Below are positions 9,342-17,081 of a stretch of 64,000 nucleotides of DNA, piece by piece. Below the pieces are notes generated by a model. The model worked only from the letters and a program-made list of their open reading frames with translations. It ran no database searches and was not told where the DNA came from. The position numbers and the translations under genes were made by a program. Position 1 is the stretch's first letter; every line of letters starts with the position of its first letter. Location: NCBI GenBank assembly GCA_964405405.1, contig CAYONT010000006.1, positions 1 through 64,000 of the forward strand, in the 5' to 3' direction. Source of the DNA: CAMCYM01 sp964405405 (lineage in GTDB: Bacteria > Bacteroidota > Bacteroidia > Flavobacteriales_D > Sanyastnellaceae).

Positions 9342-10709
9342 TCAGTTGCGGCGGTGGGCCGCCACGTAACGCTCTTGGAATTCGGGCATGGGGAGGGTTT
9401 GGTCTACGACAGAAAACTTCTGGCAAAGGGCTTCGACCACGCGTCGGTCCACGAGCAACTCAATGATCCGCTCGCGCTCCTCGCGCTTTTCTAACAAGGA
9501 CTCCACCGAGGGCTGCAGCCAGTCCTCCTCCCCGGTCAAGCCCAGGTAGCTGTACTGCTGAACGAGCAACTTCTTGCCTTCCGCCACGAGGTCCTCCATG
9601 CGAATGGGCTCCTGGATTTCGTCCATCACGATGCGCTTCAGCAGGTCCCAACGGACATCCTTCGCGTAGATGGGGTACTCTGCTTCCAGTTGCTCATCGG
9701 TGATAGGCTTGTCGTTGGTGAGCATGATCCAACGCTTCATGAACCGATCGGGCAACGGGATTTGCAGGTGGTCCAGCAGGTCGGCAACAAAGGCACGCCG
9801 GAACAGGGCTTCTTCTTCGCGCTCCAGGCCTTTGGCGATGTCCTGGGCCACGCGCTCCCGGAAGGCGGCTTCGCTGTTGATGACCCCTTCGCCGAAGAGC
9901 TTGTCCCAAAGCGCTTGGTCGATGGGGGCGGGCACGAGGCGCTCGACCCGGATGACCTCGAAGGCAATTTTGCCTTCCAATGCGTGGACCTCGTCGTGGC
10001 TCAGTCCGAGAATCCGGCCGAGCTCTTCGTGGCCTGTGTGGGTCAGCGCGTGGGCGTCTACCTGGCGGTGTTCCCCGTCCTTCGCCCCGATGAAGCTGCT
10101 GCGCAGGGTTTCGTCCGTGATGTTCCGGAGGAAGACCTTGACTTCGGCGGGTTCGGCCTCGCTGAGGGGTTCACCGGCGTCGTCCACGGCCCGGCTCCAG
10201 GCCGTCACCACGTCTCCCTCCCCCGCGACTTCAGTGGGCTGGAAGGTCCCTTCCTGCTGGGTCAGCCGCTCGATGCGGTGCGCGATGGCTTCGTCTGTTG
10301 CCTGCACCCGGTACCGCGTGAACGTCCGTTGCCCGGCTGCCTCCAAGTGGATGTCCGGGGCCAAACCGATGTCAAAGTGGAAGGTGAAGTTCTCGGGCTT
10401 CTCCCAATTTCCCTCGTCCTTCATGTCCTCGCTGGGGATGGGATTCCCGAGGATGTTGAGCGCATTCGTCTTGATGTAACCCTCCAGTTCTTCCTGGATC
10501 ATCTTGTTGATCTCCTCCGCCAACACGGGGGTCGCATATTGCCGCCGAATCAGGGGCATGGGCACCTTCCCTTTCCGAAACCCGGGCAGTTGCGCCTGGC
10601 GCTGGTACTGTCCCAACACCTTTTCCACCCGCTCGCGGTAGTCCTCAGGGGTCATTTGGATGGTGATCCGGGCCACCAAGTCCTCCACATTTGCTCTTTC
10701 AATGTTCAT
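9342..10709 (-). CDS. tig: Trigger factor (ribosome-associated chaperone)
   Basis: Trigger factor binds the ribosomal exit tunnel through L23 and protects nascent chains. The 455-residue product begins MNIERANVEDLVARI and has the ribosome-binding signature GFRKGKVP near residue 43. A degenerate FKBP-like peptidyl-prolyl isomerase domain and the C-terminal helical substrate cradle follow. The length is standard for the family. The gene is upstream of clpP with an 84-bp spacer, and downstream of tRNA-Leu, from which a strong hairpin separates it. A GTTTGGCC octamer lies 28 bases before its start codon. Confidence 0.95.
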   Translation of the reverse strand: MNIERANVEDLVARITIQMTPEDYRERVEKVLGQYQRQAQLPGFRKGKVPMPLIRRQYATPVLAEEINKMIQEELEGYIKTNALNILGNPIPSEDMKDEGNWEKPENFTFHFDIGLAPDIHLEAAGQRTFTRYRVQATDEAIAHRIERLTQQEGTFQPTEVAGEGDVVTAWSRAVDDAGEPLSEAEPAEVKVFLRNITDETLRSSFIGAKDGEHRQVDAHALTHTGHEELGRILGLSHDEVHALEGKIAFEVIRVERLVPAPIDQALWDKLFGEGVINSEAAFRERVAQDIAKGLEREEEALFRRAFVADLLDHLQIPLPDRFMKRWIMLTNDKPITDEQLEAEYPIYAKDVRWDLLKRIVMDEIQEPIRMEDLVAEGKKLLVQQYSYLGLTGEEDWLQPSVESLLEKREERERIIELLVDRRVVEALCQKFSVVDQTLPMPEFQERYVAAHRRN

Positions 10710-10740
10710 CTCGAACCACTTGCTTTTTTATTTTTCAGGC

Positions 10741-10764
10741 CAAACCTCCCGCTCTCGCGGGAGG
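10741..10764 (-). terminator. Hairpin terminator after tRNA-Leu
   Basis: CCTCCCGC (10745-10752) pairs with GCGGGAGG (10757-10764) around a four-base loop, eight uninterrupted GC-rich pairs. On the minus strand it follows the tRNA-Leu 3' end by seven bases and is followed by a short TTT, so it probably ends the tRNA transcript before tig. Confidence 0.6.
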
Positions 10765-10771
10765 AATTTTG

Positions 10772-10853
10772 TGCGGGTGAAGGGACTCGAACCCCCACGC
10801 CTTGCGGCACCAGATCCTAAGTCTGGCGTGTATACCAATTTCACCACACCCGC
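10772..10853 (-). tRNA. tRNA-Leu (UAG anticodon)
   Basis: Read on the minus strand this folds into a class II tRNA. The acceptor stem GCGGGTG pairs with CACCCGC, the anticodon stem CCAGA/TCTGG encloses loop CTTAGGA with anticodon TAG, a long variable arm TGCCGCAAGGCG follows, and the T arm carries GGTTCGAGTCC. The long variable arm and the anticodon identify tRNA-Leu reading CUN codons, chiefly CUA. The CCA tail is not encoded, as is usual in this phylum. Upstream, TACCTTGG at 10867-10874 resembles a -7 promoter box. Confidence 0.96.
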
Positions 10854-10866
10854 AAAATTCGGGGAG

Positions 10867-10874
10867 CCAAGGTA
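10867..10874 (-). promoter_or_regulatory. Candidate -7 element of the tRNA-Leu promoter
   Basis: The minus strand reads TACCTTGG, one mismatch from TAnnTTTG, 13 bases before the first base of tRNA-Leu. A TTCG lies about 20 bases upstream where the TTG -33 element is expected. Confidence 0.45.
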
Positions 10875-10968
10875 CTACGGAACCCGCTATTTCGAACGAG
10901 GGGCAGTGGACCCAAAAAAATCCCAACTTCTCCCGACGGGGCCTTTTTTGGGTCGAAATTGCGCCCCC

Positions 10969-12513
10969 ATGCGCCTCATGTGCTTGTTGTTCCTGCTTTG
11001 GATGGGTGACGGGGTCCGCGCGAGCGGATGGGCCTTCGGACCCGAACCCGACACCACGGGCCGACCCCGGGTGCGCATCGAGCGGGCGGAGGCCATCCTC
11101 CGGAGCGCCTCGATGGCTGGGGTCCAGCGTTTGGTGGGCGATGTGGTGTTGGGTTACCGGTCGTCAACGTTGCGTTGCGACAGCGCCTGGCGCTTTGATG
11201 ATGGCCGGTTTCAGGCCATGGGGGGGGTCTGGGTGACGGATCCGGAGGGGTTCTCCCTGCGGGCGGATGAGGTGTTGATGGACCCGGGGACGGACCGGTT
11301 GGCGGCTTCGGGGCGGCAGGTGGTGCTCGGAGATGGGGCGTCCTCGGTCCGGGCTCCGCGCCTCGAGTACCACCTGGTCGATCGGGTGGCCCGGTTTGCA
11401 GGCGGTGGGACCATCGAGACGGGCACCGAGCGGATCACGGCCCGCAACGGACGGTACGAGCTGGGGTCGAAGCGCCTGCAGCTGGGGGGCAACGTGGTTT
11501 TGGAGACGCCCGGCGAGGTCATCCGCTCGGACTCCCTTCACATCGATCGCGCGCGGTCGGGGATGGCGTTTCTGGGTCCCACCCGCGTGCTGCGCCGGGA
11601 CGGTACCTTCGAGATGCGTTGCGCCCGGGGGCGGCTGAACGATGAGGGGGAATCGGGTTGGTTGACCGGGACCCGCGCCGCGCCCGTCGAGGTGCGGCAG
11701 GGCGCCGATTGGCTCACAGCGGATACCGTTGCGTGGGAGGGCGGACTGGAACAGCCCGGCCCCGGGAGCTGGCGCACCGCTGCGGGCCAGGTGGTCCTGA
11801 CCGATACCTTGGGTGAGAACCGATTGACGGGCGGGCATTTGCGGGTTTGGCTTGGCGCAGATTCCGCAGAGACCATGCGCATGACCGGCGGGGCAGATCG
11901 GGTCGAAATGCACCACCGCTCAGCCGAAGACAGCACCCTCCTGCGGTGCGACACCCTGTTCCGGTTCCCGGACCGGCTTGTTGCCTTCCCGGCGGTGGCT
12001 TTTTGGCAAGGGGATCGGGTGGGCGCATGCGATACCTTGCACTGGTTCACCGAGGATGAGCGGCTCGAGATGCGCCAGGAACCGGCGTTGTGGTTTGAAG
12101 GCCAAACCATCCAAGCAGACTCCATCGATGTCTTCCAGGATGCCAACGGTTCGGGCGAGCTCCGCGCCCGGGGGCACGCCTTCGCGATGACGCCGGTGCT
12201 CGACTCTGCGTTTCATCAGGTCGCCGGGCGGCGCATCACCGGGTACTTCGCTGCGCGCAACCTCCACACCCTGCTGGCCGAGGGCAATGGCGAAGTGATT
12301 TACGTCGTGGCCTCCGAAGGCCCGGAGGACCACCTGCTCAGCCGTGCCACCTGCAGTCGGTTGCGCATCGACCTCGATGCCGGGGTGCTGCAGCAGGTGG
12401 TGTTGCTCGATGGCCCCAGCGGGGTGATGCAGGACTGGTCTTATGCCACACCGGAGGAACGGCACATCCCCGGTTGCATCTGGCGGGATCCGCCGCCTGC
12501 TCCCGGACAGTGA
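10969..12513 (+). CDS. OstA/LptA-like periplasmic protein
   Basis: The 514-residue product starts MRLMCLLFLLWMGDG, a short signal peptide, and then consists of repeated beta strands of the OstA/LptA jelly-roll type (for example RLVGDVVLGYRSSTLRCDSA and RLQLGGNVVLETPGEVIRSD). LptA-like proteins bridge lipopolysaccharide across the periplasm; Bacteroidota encode long OstA-like versions such as this. The start at 10969 is chosen because it opens with the signal peptide; an upstream in-frame extension would run through the tRNA gene. The envelope role fits the two following genes for exported proteins. Assignment rests on the beta-repeat pattern, not on a unique catalytic motif. Confidence 0.75.
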   Translation: MRLMCLLFLLWMGDGVRASGWAFGPEPDTTGRPRVRIERAEAILRSASMAGVQRLVGDVVLGYRSSTLRCDSAWRFDDGRFQAMGGVWVTDPEGFSLRADEVLMDPGTDRLAASGRQVVLGDGASSVRAPRLEYHLVDRVARFAGGGTIETGTERITARNGRYELGSKRLQLGGNVVLETPGEVIRSDSLHIDRARSGMAFLGPTRVLRRDGTFEMRCARGRLNDEGESGWLTGTRAAPVEVRQGADWLTADTVAWEGGLEQPGPGSWRTAAGQVVLTDTLGENRLTGGHLRVWLGADSAETMRMTGGADRVEMHHRSAEDSTLLRCDTLFRFPDRLVAFPAVAFWQGDRVGACDTLHWFTEDERLEMRQEPALWFEGQTIQADSIDVFQDANGSGELRARGHAFAMTPVLDSAFHQVAGRRITGYFAARNLHTLLAEGNGEVIYVVASEGPEDHLLSRATCSRLRIDLDAGVLQQVVLLDGPSGVMQDWSYATPEERHIPGCIWRDPPPAPGQ

Positions 12514-12579
12514 CGAAGCAGAACCCCTCGGGCGTGAAAACGATTTTGTGGGGGCGGGAGCAGGGGATTCCTTTGCGGC

Positions 12580-13401
12580 ATGAAAGGAAGGTGGTGGGGA
12601 ATGGGCCGGGCGACAAGAACAGCCCTGACGGCGGCCCTGACGGCGGCCCTGACGGCGGGATGGATGCTGTGCGCCCCGTTCTGCCAAGCGCAAGGAGCGT
12701 GGATGGCCGGGGGACTTTCCGTGGACCAAGGCCTGGGTCTGGAAGCGGTCCCCACCGGGCCCGGAATCACGGCTGATTGGATCGGAGGGGGGGTTGACCG
12801 CAGCGCGGTGGTCGTCTGGTTGCCTTGGTCTTTGGGTTTCCAAGATTCCGCGCGTTGGCATGGGGTTTTGCGTTGGGACCATTGGGGGGAATGGGATGCT
12901 TCGGCTGGAGAGGTGGGCCGGGATTGGACGCTGTTTTCCGGGGTGCATTTTCGGACGCAGATGGGCGGAGGGGTTGGGGTTTGGCCTGCCGCGGGGCAGG
13001 CGCAGGGTTTTGCTTCGGGTACGGCTGCATTGGATTTTCCAGTGGGGCCTGCACGTTGTCGGGTCTGGACGCGGGCGATATGGCCCTGGCGTCTGGGAGA
13101 TTCCCAAGCACAGCAGGGGTGGGATGGGGGTGTTTGTCTAAACCGGGTGGAAGCGGATTTTCATCTGGCGGGCGGATGGTCGGGGCAGGGAAATGGTTTC
13201 TTGTTGGTGGCGCGCCGGCTGGGCCATGGGCCCTGCTGGTTGCTCTTGGAATCCTGGGGTGGGCCGCGCAGTGTCCTGTTGGGGATGGCGTGGCAACCCG
13301 GGGCTGGTGTTTCTAGATTCTCGGGCTCCTTGGGAACAGCCTTTCGCGGGCAGGTGGTCCGGAGCCGTTGGGGTTGGATCCTGCCATCCCGTTCCCGGTG
13401 A
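12580..13401 (+). CDS. Exported hypothetical protein with repetitive signal peptide
   Basis: I do not recognise this 273-residue protein. It begins with a basic and hydrophobic signal peptide ending CAPFCQAQG, within which (Ala-Leu-Thr-Ala) is repeated three times by a perfect 12-bp DNA repeat. The mature part is rich in Gly and Trp with alternating hydrophobic strands such as GFLLVARRLGHGPCWLLLES, suggesting a small outer-membrane beta-barrel. The start could also be Met8 at 12601. Its stop overlaps the GTG start of the next gene as GTGA, so the two are probably coupled. In other Bacteroidota an unannotated barrel-like protein sometimes accompanies the helix-hairpin-helix barrel gene. Confidence 0.6.
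   Translation: MKGRWWGMGRATRTALTAALTAALTAGWMLCAPFCQAQGAWMAGGLSVDQGLGLEAVPTGPGITADWIGGGVDRSAVVVWLPWSLGFQDSARWHGVLRWDHWGEWDASAGEVGRDWTLFSGVHFRTQMGGGVGVWPAAGQAQGFASGTAALDFPVGPARCRVWTRAIWPWRLGDSQAQQGWDGGVCLNRVEADFHLAGGWSGQGNGFLLVARRLGHGPCWLLLESWGGPRSVLLGMAWQPGAGVSRFSGSLGTAFRGQVVRSRWGWILPSRSR
12622..12657 (+). repeat. Three perfect 12-bp tandem repeats
   Basis: The unit GCCCTGACGGCG occurs three times head to tail (12622-12633, 12634-12645, 12646-12657). It lies in frame inside a signal peptide and encodes repeated Ala-Leu-Thr-Ala, so copy-number change would alter signal-peptide length without a frameshift. Confidence 0.95.
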
Positions 13402-15251
13402 AGGTGACAGGGGTTGGGGCAGTCCTCGTCGGATGTTTGCCCNNNNNNNNNNNNNNNNNNNNNNNNNNNNNNNNNNNNNNNNNNNNNNNNNNNNNNNNNN
13501 NNNNNNNNNNNNNNNNNNNNNNNNNNNNNNNNNNNNNNNNNNTGGCGCCCCTGGTGGCGCAGGAGGACGGTTTCCAGCCGCGTTTTGAAGGGGTGGTGGC
13601 CCAGTGGGTGGAGTCGGGGCGGTTGAGCGAGGGGGAGGGCGTCGCGTTGCTGGCGCATCTGGAGGCCACGGGACTGCCCAGGTTGCCGGGCGAGGCCCAT
13701 GCAGTGGCGGGTTTGTCTCGAGAATCAGCCCAAATGTTGGAACAAGAGCCACAGTGGATTCGTTGGTGCACAGCATCCAGTGAGGCAAGAACGGGAGCAG
13801 GTTCGGGCGCTCGGTTTCGTGCGGCCCTGTTGGCAGGTGGGGTGTCTCCGCAGCAGGCCGGGGTCCGAACAGGGGAGTGGGTGGGGCCGGGTTGGGGCCA
13901 ATCGGTGCGGCTGGGGAGAAGCGGTGCTTGGGCACTTCGCTGCGATCGCGGTGCAGGGGAGCGGGGTGTGGACCACGTGGCGGGCCATGTAACCATGCAG
14001 CGGGGCCCCATCCGGGGACTGCTGGGGGACCACGTGATCCGCTGGGGCCAGGGGCTGGTAGGTTGGAGTTCGAGCGCGTACGACGGGGTCCGCGATCCGA
14101 CGGTGGTGCATGCCATGACGCGCTGGGTGGTGCCCCTTTCGGCCGGAGACGCCCTGCCGGTCCGCCGGGGTTTCGCCGCCTGGCGGGAGGAGGGTCCGTG
14201 GCAGTGGGCCGTCACCGGCTCGCTGGCCCGGCTGGCGCTCCGATGGGAGGAGGGCGAGCCAGCGACCTGGTACCGGGATGGACTCCACCGGACCGAGGCC
14301 CAGCGCAGCCGGGCCACGACCCGCGTCCCCCGTTTGGCCGCCGCCGTCGCCCACCAGGCTCCTGGTGGTTTTCGCTGGGGCCTGGCGGCCGAGTTGGGCC
14401 GGGCAGGCCTGCCGCCGGGTCCCGTGACCCCCTGGACCGGCCTCGCCTCCTGCTTTGCCACCGGAAACTGGGCCTCCCTGCGCTGGGGCGGCGAGGCAGC
14501 CGCCTTCCCCGGCGGCTGGCGCACCCGGGCCGGCGCCATCTTCTCCGACGGTCCTGCCCGCGATGCCTTCGTGGGCCTATCGGCCGGCGAAGGCACGCAT
14601 CCGGGCACCGGCTGGGGCGACGCCGCCGTGCCGGCCCCCGGCCCGGAAGCCGTCGCCGGGATGTTGTGGCGCCATCCCGGGAAAAACCGGGGCCGCCTAT
14701 GGATTCGGGCCACCTGGGAACCCACCGGCTCTAGCTGGGAAGGCGAATGGCGCCGCAACCTCCGAACCCCGTCCGGCCCCTTGGAATGCCGGTTGCTCCT
14801 CCGAGGGGACCCGGCCCACCGCCTTGCCCGTGAGGTCCGGGCGGAAGCCCATTGGGAGCATCCGGAGGGCCTCCGGTTCCGGAGCTGGATCCAGGCAGCG
14901 CCCTCCGGCCCCGGGCTGCGGGGGTCCTGGGGAGGAGGGGCCGTCGGGGGCTGGCATCCCACGGGTGGTTCGTGGGACGTGGATGTCGTTTGGGTGGTGC
15001 ATCGCTTGGAACCCGGGGTGCTCTGGTTCCGGCTACAGCCCGAGGCGGCACGGTGGACATCTTCAGTGCTGTCGGGCGCAGGAACCCGGTGGGGGGTGTG
15101 TTTGCGAAGGGCTCTGGGGCGGAGGGGCGAAGTGGCTTGGAGTCTGTACCGGTCCGATCGCTTGGGCGCAAGGACCCAAGGAAGTGGAGATACCGAGACC
15201 CTGGGTCCGGTCCGACATGCCTGGCAACTGCACGCAGCATTCGCCCTCTGA
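13398..15251 (+). CDS. Helix-hairpin-helix plus outer-membrane barrel protein (interrupted by an assembly gap)
   Basis: The probable start is GTG 13398, overlapping the previous stop as GTGA and opening a signal-peptide-like VKVTGVGAVLVG. A 100-N gap then hides an unknown length. After the gap, a degenerate helix-hairpin-helix region (LSEGEGVALLAHLEATGLPRL, LSRESAQML) resembles the N-terminal part of Bacteroidota ComEA-like/HHH proteins. The remaining 500 residues form a Gly/Trp-rich beta-barrel-like segment with the family hallmark GDHVIRWGQGLVGWSS. The function of this family is not established. The frame continues across the N block as drawn, but because the gap size is arbitrary this is not evidence of an intact gene. 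Confidence 0.65.
   Translation: MKVTGVGAVLVGCLPXXXXXXXXXXXXXXXXXXXXXXXXXXXXXXXXXXAPLVAQEDGFQPRFEGVVAQWVESGRLSEGEGVALLAHLEATGLPRLPGEAHAVAGLSRESAQMLEQEPQWIRWCTASSEARTGAGSGARFRAALLAGGVSPQQAGVRTGEWVGPGWGQSVRLGRSGAWALRCDRGAGERGVDHVAGHVTMQRGPIRGLLGDHVIRWGQGLVGWSSSAYDGVRDPTVVHAMTRWVVPLSAGDALPVRRGFAAWREEGPWQWAVTGSLARLALRWEEGEPATWYRDGLHRTEAQRSRATTRVPRLAAAVAHQAPGGFRWGLAAELGRAGLPPGPVTPWTGLASCFATGNWASLRWGGEAAAFPGGWRTRAGAIFSDGPARDAFVGLSAGEGTHPGTGWGDAAVPAPGPEAVAGMLWRHPGKNRGRLWIRATWEPTGSSWEGEWRRNLRTPSGPLECRLLLRGDPAHRLAREVRAEAHWEHPEGLRFRSWIQAAPSGPGLRGSWGGGAVGGWHPTGGSWDVDVVWVVHRLEPGVLWFRLQPEAARWTSSVLSGAGTRWGVCLRRALGRRGEVAWSLYRSDRLGARTQGSGDTETLGPVRHAWQLHAAFAL
13443..13542. other. Assembly gap (100 N)
   Basis: Exactly 100 undetermined bases, the usual placeholder for a gap of unknown length. 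It falls within the 5' part of the HHH/barrel gene, so the signal peptide to HHH junction of that protein is missing. Confidence 0.99.
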
Positions 15252-15254
15252 CCC

Positions 15255-15262
15255 TATCTTCG
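15255..15262 (+). promoter_or_regulatory. Candidate -7 element of the efp promoter
   Basis: TATCTTCG, the local variant of TAnnTTTG, lies 19 bases before the efp start. A purine stretch AAGGAA directly before the ATG may serve as a ribosome-binding site, which is less usual in this phylum. No clear -33 TTG is seen. Confidence 0.4.
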
Positions 15263-15281
15263 CAGGCAAAATCCAAGGAAC

Positions 15282-15848
15282 ATGGCAACGACAGCCGACA
15301 TCAAAAACGGTCTGTGCATCAACCACAACCACGGTTTGTGGCAAATCATTGAATTCCTGCACGTAAAGCCGGGGAAAGGAGCCGCTTTCGTGCGGACGAA
15401 ACTGCGCAACCTCGCCACAGGGCGGGTGGTGGATCACACCTTCAACTCGGGCGTGAAAATCGACATCGTACGCATCGAGACCCGCGAGTATCAGTATCTG
15501 TTCAACGATGAGTCGGGGTATCATTTCATGAACCTCGAGACATACGAGCAAATTGCGGTGGACCGGGAAGTGATTTCAGCGCCTGATTTCCTGCAGGATG
15601 GCGTGGTGTGCCAGTTGCAGTTCCATGCAGAGGAGGAGCGTGTGCTCAACTGCGAACTGCCCCAGTACATCGAAACGGAGATCGTTTACACGGAACCTGG
15701 CATCAAGGGGGACACGGCGACCAATACCTTGAAGCCTGCCACCACCGACACGGGGGTGGAGGTGCGCGTCCCTTTGTTCGTGGATACGGGGGACCGGATC
15801 AAGGTCGATACCCGGACGAAGGAATACGTCGAGCGGGTCAAGAAGTAA
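15282..15848 (+). CDS. efp: Translation elongation factor P
   Basis: EF-P binds stalled ribosomes between the P and E sites and promotes peptide-bond formation at polyproline stretches. The 188-residue product has the KOW-like N-terminal domain with the conserved loop HVKPGKGAAF; Lys32 is the residue modified in many bacteria. Two OB domains follow, ending TRTKEYVERVKK. The length is exactly that of the family. It begins 30 bp after the HHH/barrel gene and ends 9 bp before the SpoIIE phosphatase gene. No EpmA/EpmB modification gene is visible in the window. Confidence 0.97.
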   Translation: MATTADIKNGLCINHNHGLWQIIEFLHVKPGKGAAFVRTKLRNLATGRVVDHTFNSGVKIDIVRIETREYQYLFNDESGYHFMNLETYEQIAVDREVISAPDFLQDGVVCQLQFHAEEERVLNCELPQYIETEIVYTEPGIKGDTATNTLKPATTDTGVEVRVPLFVDTGDRIKVDTRTKEYVERVKK

Positions 15849-15857
15849 AGCCGGGCC

Positions 15858-17081
15858 ATGAATCCGAGCTTAGAGCGTCTGGAGCGGCGCATCGAACAGC
15901 AGGACTTCAAACTGAAGGCCCTGTTGGCGGTGACCCGTGCCATCAACGCCCGTGCTGCGGAGGCAGAATTGCTCGACCACTTTCGCGAGAGCCTCAACGA
16001 GTTTCTCGGCATCGATCGGCTCGTACTGTTTGCAAAAGAGGCCGGAGGTTGGCGTTGCCTGCTCTCCCAAGGTGTGGCGGGACAATTGCCGGTGGTCGAG
16101 ACCGAGGCGTTTTTCCAACAACCCGGTCGGGTGGTGGTCCAGGCGGGGACGGGGGCCGAGGGTTTTGACGTGGTGGTGCCTGTGGTGCAAGAAGATGAGG
16201 TGCTTGCGTATTTGCTCGTGGGGGATCAGGAGGCCTCGCGGGGGGTCAGCCCCGTGGTCAAACACCTGCATTTCATCCAAACCCTGACGAACGTGCTGAT
16301 GGTGGCCCTCATCAACCGGCGCATGGGGGAGGCCCTGCTGGCCCAGGAAGCAACGCGCCGGGAGTTGGAACTGGCGGCGGAGATGCAGGCTCAACTCGTT
16401 CGGACCCGCTGGCCCCAGGACCGGGACGTGGATGTGGTGGCGTACTACAAGCCCCACCGGGAAGTGGGGGGCGACTACTACGACTTCTTTGCCGTGGATG
16501 ACGACCGCATCATCGTCTGCATGGCGGACGTAAGCGGCAAGGGCGTTTCGGCCGCCTTCCTGATGTCGAATTTTCAGGCCCACCTGCGGGCGATCTTTCA
16601 GTATGAGCCGGATGATTTGGCCCGCGCAGTGCGGTTGATGAACGAACGGGTCATGGAGCTCGCCCAAGGGGAAAAGTACATCACGCTCTTCGCTGCTGTG
16701 TATCGCCGCAGCACCCGAATCATGCAGTACGTGAACTGTGGTCACAACCCGCCGGTCCTGCTGAATCCTGACGGCGTCTGCCGCCAGTTGACCGAAGGCT
16801 CAGTGGGTCTGGGGATGTTCGACCAGATTCCGAACATCGAGGTGGGACAGTGTGCCTTGCCCAAGGGCGGGGTGTTGACTTGCTTCACGGACGGCTTGGT
16901 GGAGCAGGAGAATGCGGAAGGGGTGCCGTTCGGGGTGCACCGAATGGAGCAGGTACTCAGCCGCCACCGGGGCATGGAAGTCGCTGACATCCAGCAAGCC
17001 CTGGTGGACCAGGTTCAGGCCTTTCGCGGCAGTGAGCCCGCCTTCGACGACACTGCCCTGTTGACCCTCCGGTTCAAGTGA
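15858..17081 (+). CDS. GAF domain plus SpoIIE/RsbU-type PP2C serine phosphatase
   Basis: The 407-residue protein begins with a short coiled coil, followed by a GAF-like sensor domain at about residues 30-155. A SpoIIE-type PPM phosphatase domain occupies about 190-405. Metal-binding motifs are present: GGDYYDF, ADVSGKGVSAAFLMS, CGHNPP, TDGLVEQEN and a terminal FDDTALL. Such phosphatases dephosphorylate anti-anti-sigma (STAS) proteins in partner-switching pathways; no STAS or anti-sigma kinase gene is adjacent, so the target is unknown. There is no membrane segment. The 3' end overlaps the convergent O-antigen ligase gene by 8 bp. Confidence 0.88.
   Translation: MNPSLERLERRIEQQDFKLKALLAVTRAINARAAEAELLDHFRESLNEFLGIDRLVLFAKEAGGWRCLLSQGVAGQLPVVETEAFFQQPGRVVVQAGTGAEGFDVVVPVVQEDEVLAYLLVGDQEASRGVSPVVKHLHFIQTLTNVLMVALINRRMGEALLAQEATRRELELAAEMQAQLVRTRWPQDRDVDVVAYYKPHREVGGDYYDFFAVDDDRIIVCMADVSGKGVSAAFLMSNFQAHLRAIFQYEPDDLARAVRLMNERVMELAQGEKYITLFAAVYRRSTRIMQYVNCGHNPPVLLNPDGVCRQLTEGSVGLGMFDQIPNIEVGQCALPKGGVLTCFTDGLVEQENAEGVPFGVHRMEQVLSRHRGMEVADIQQALVDQVQAFRGSEPAFDDTALLTLRFK

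Noticed and set aside
10660..10968. Upstream extension of the OstA-like protein
   Set aside because: The frame is open but runs antisense through tRNA-Leu and its terminator; the signal peptide begins at 10969.
13313..14962. Long open frame on the minus strand opposite the HHH/barrel gene
   Set aside because: The composition is dominated by Pro, Arg, Ser and Ala as expected for an antisense frame of GC-rich coding DNA, it crosses the N gap, and no domain is recognisable. Similar long antisense frames at 5827-7503, 37018-38874 and 48021-49445 were dismissed for the same reason.
12580..15251. Mobile element at the gap-containing region
   Set aside because: No transposase, integrase, terminal inverted repeats or target duplications are visible around either N gap.
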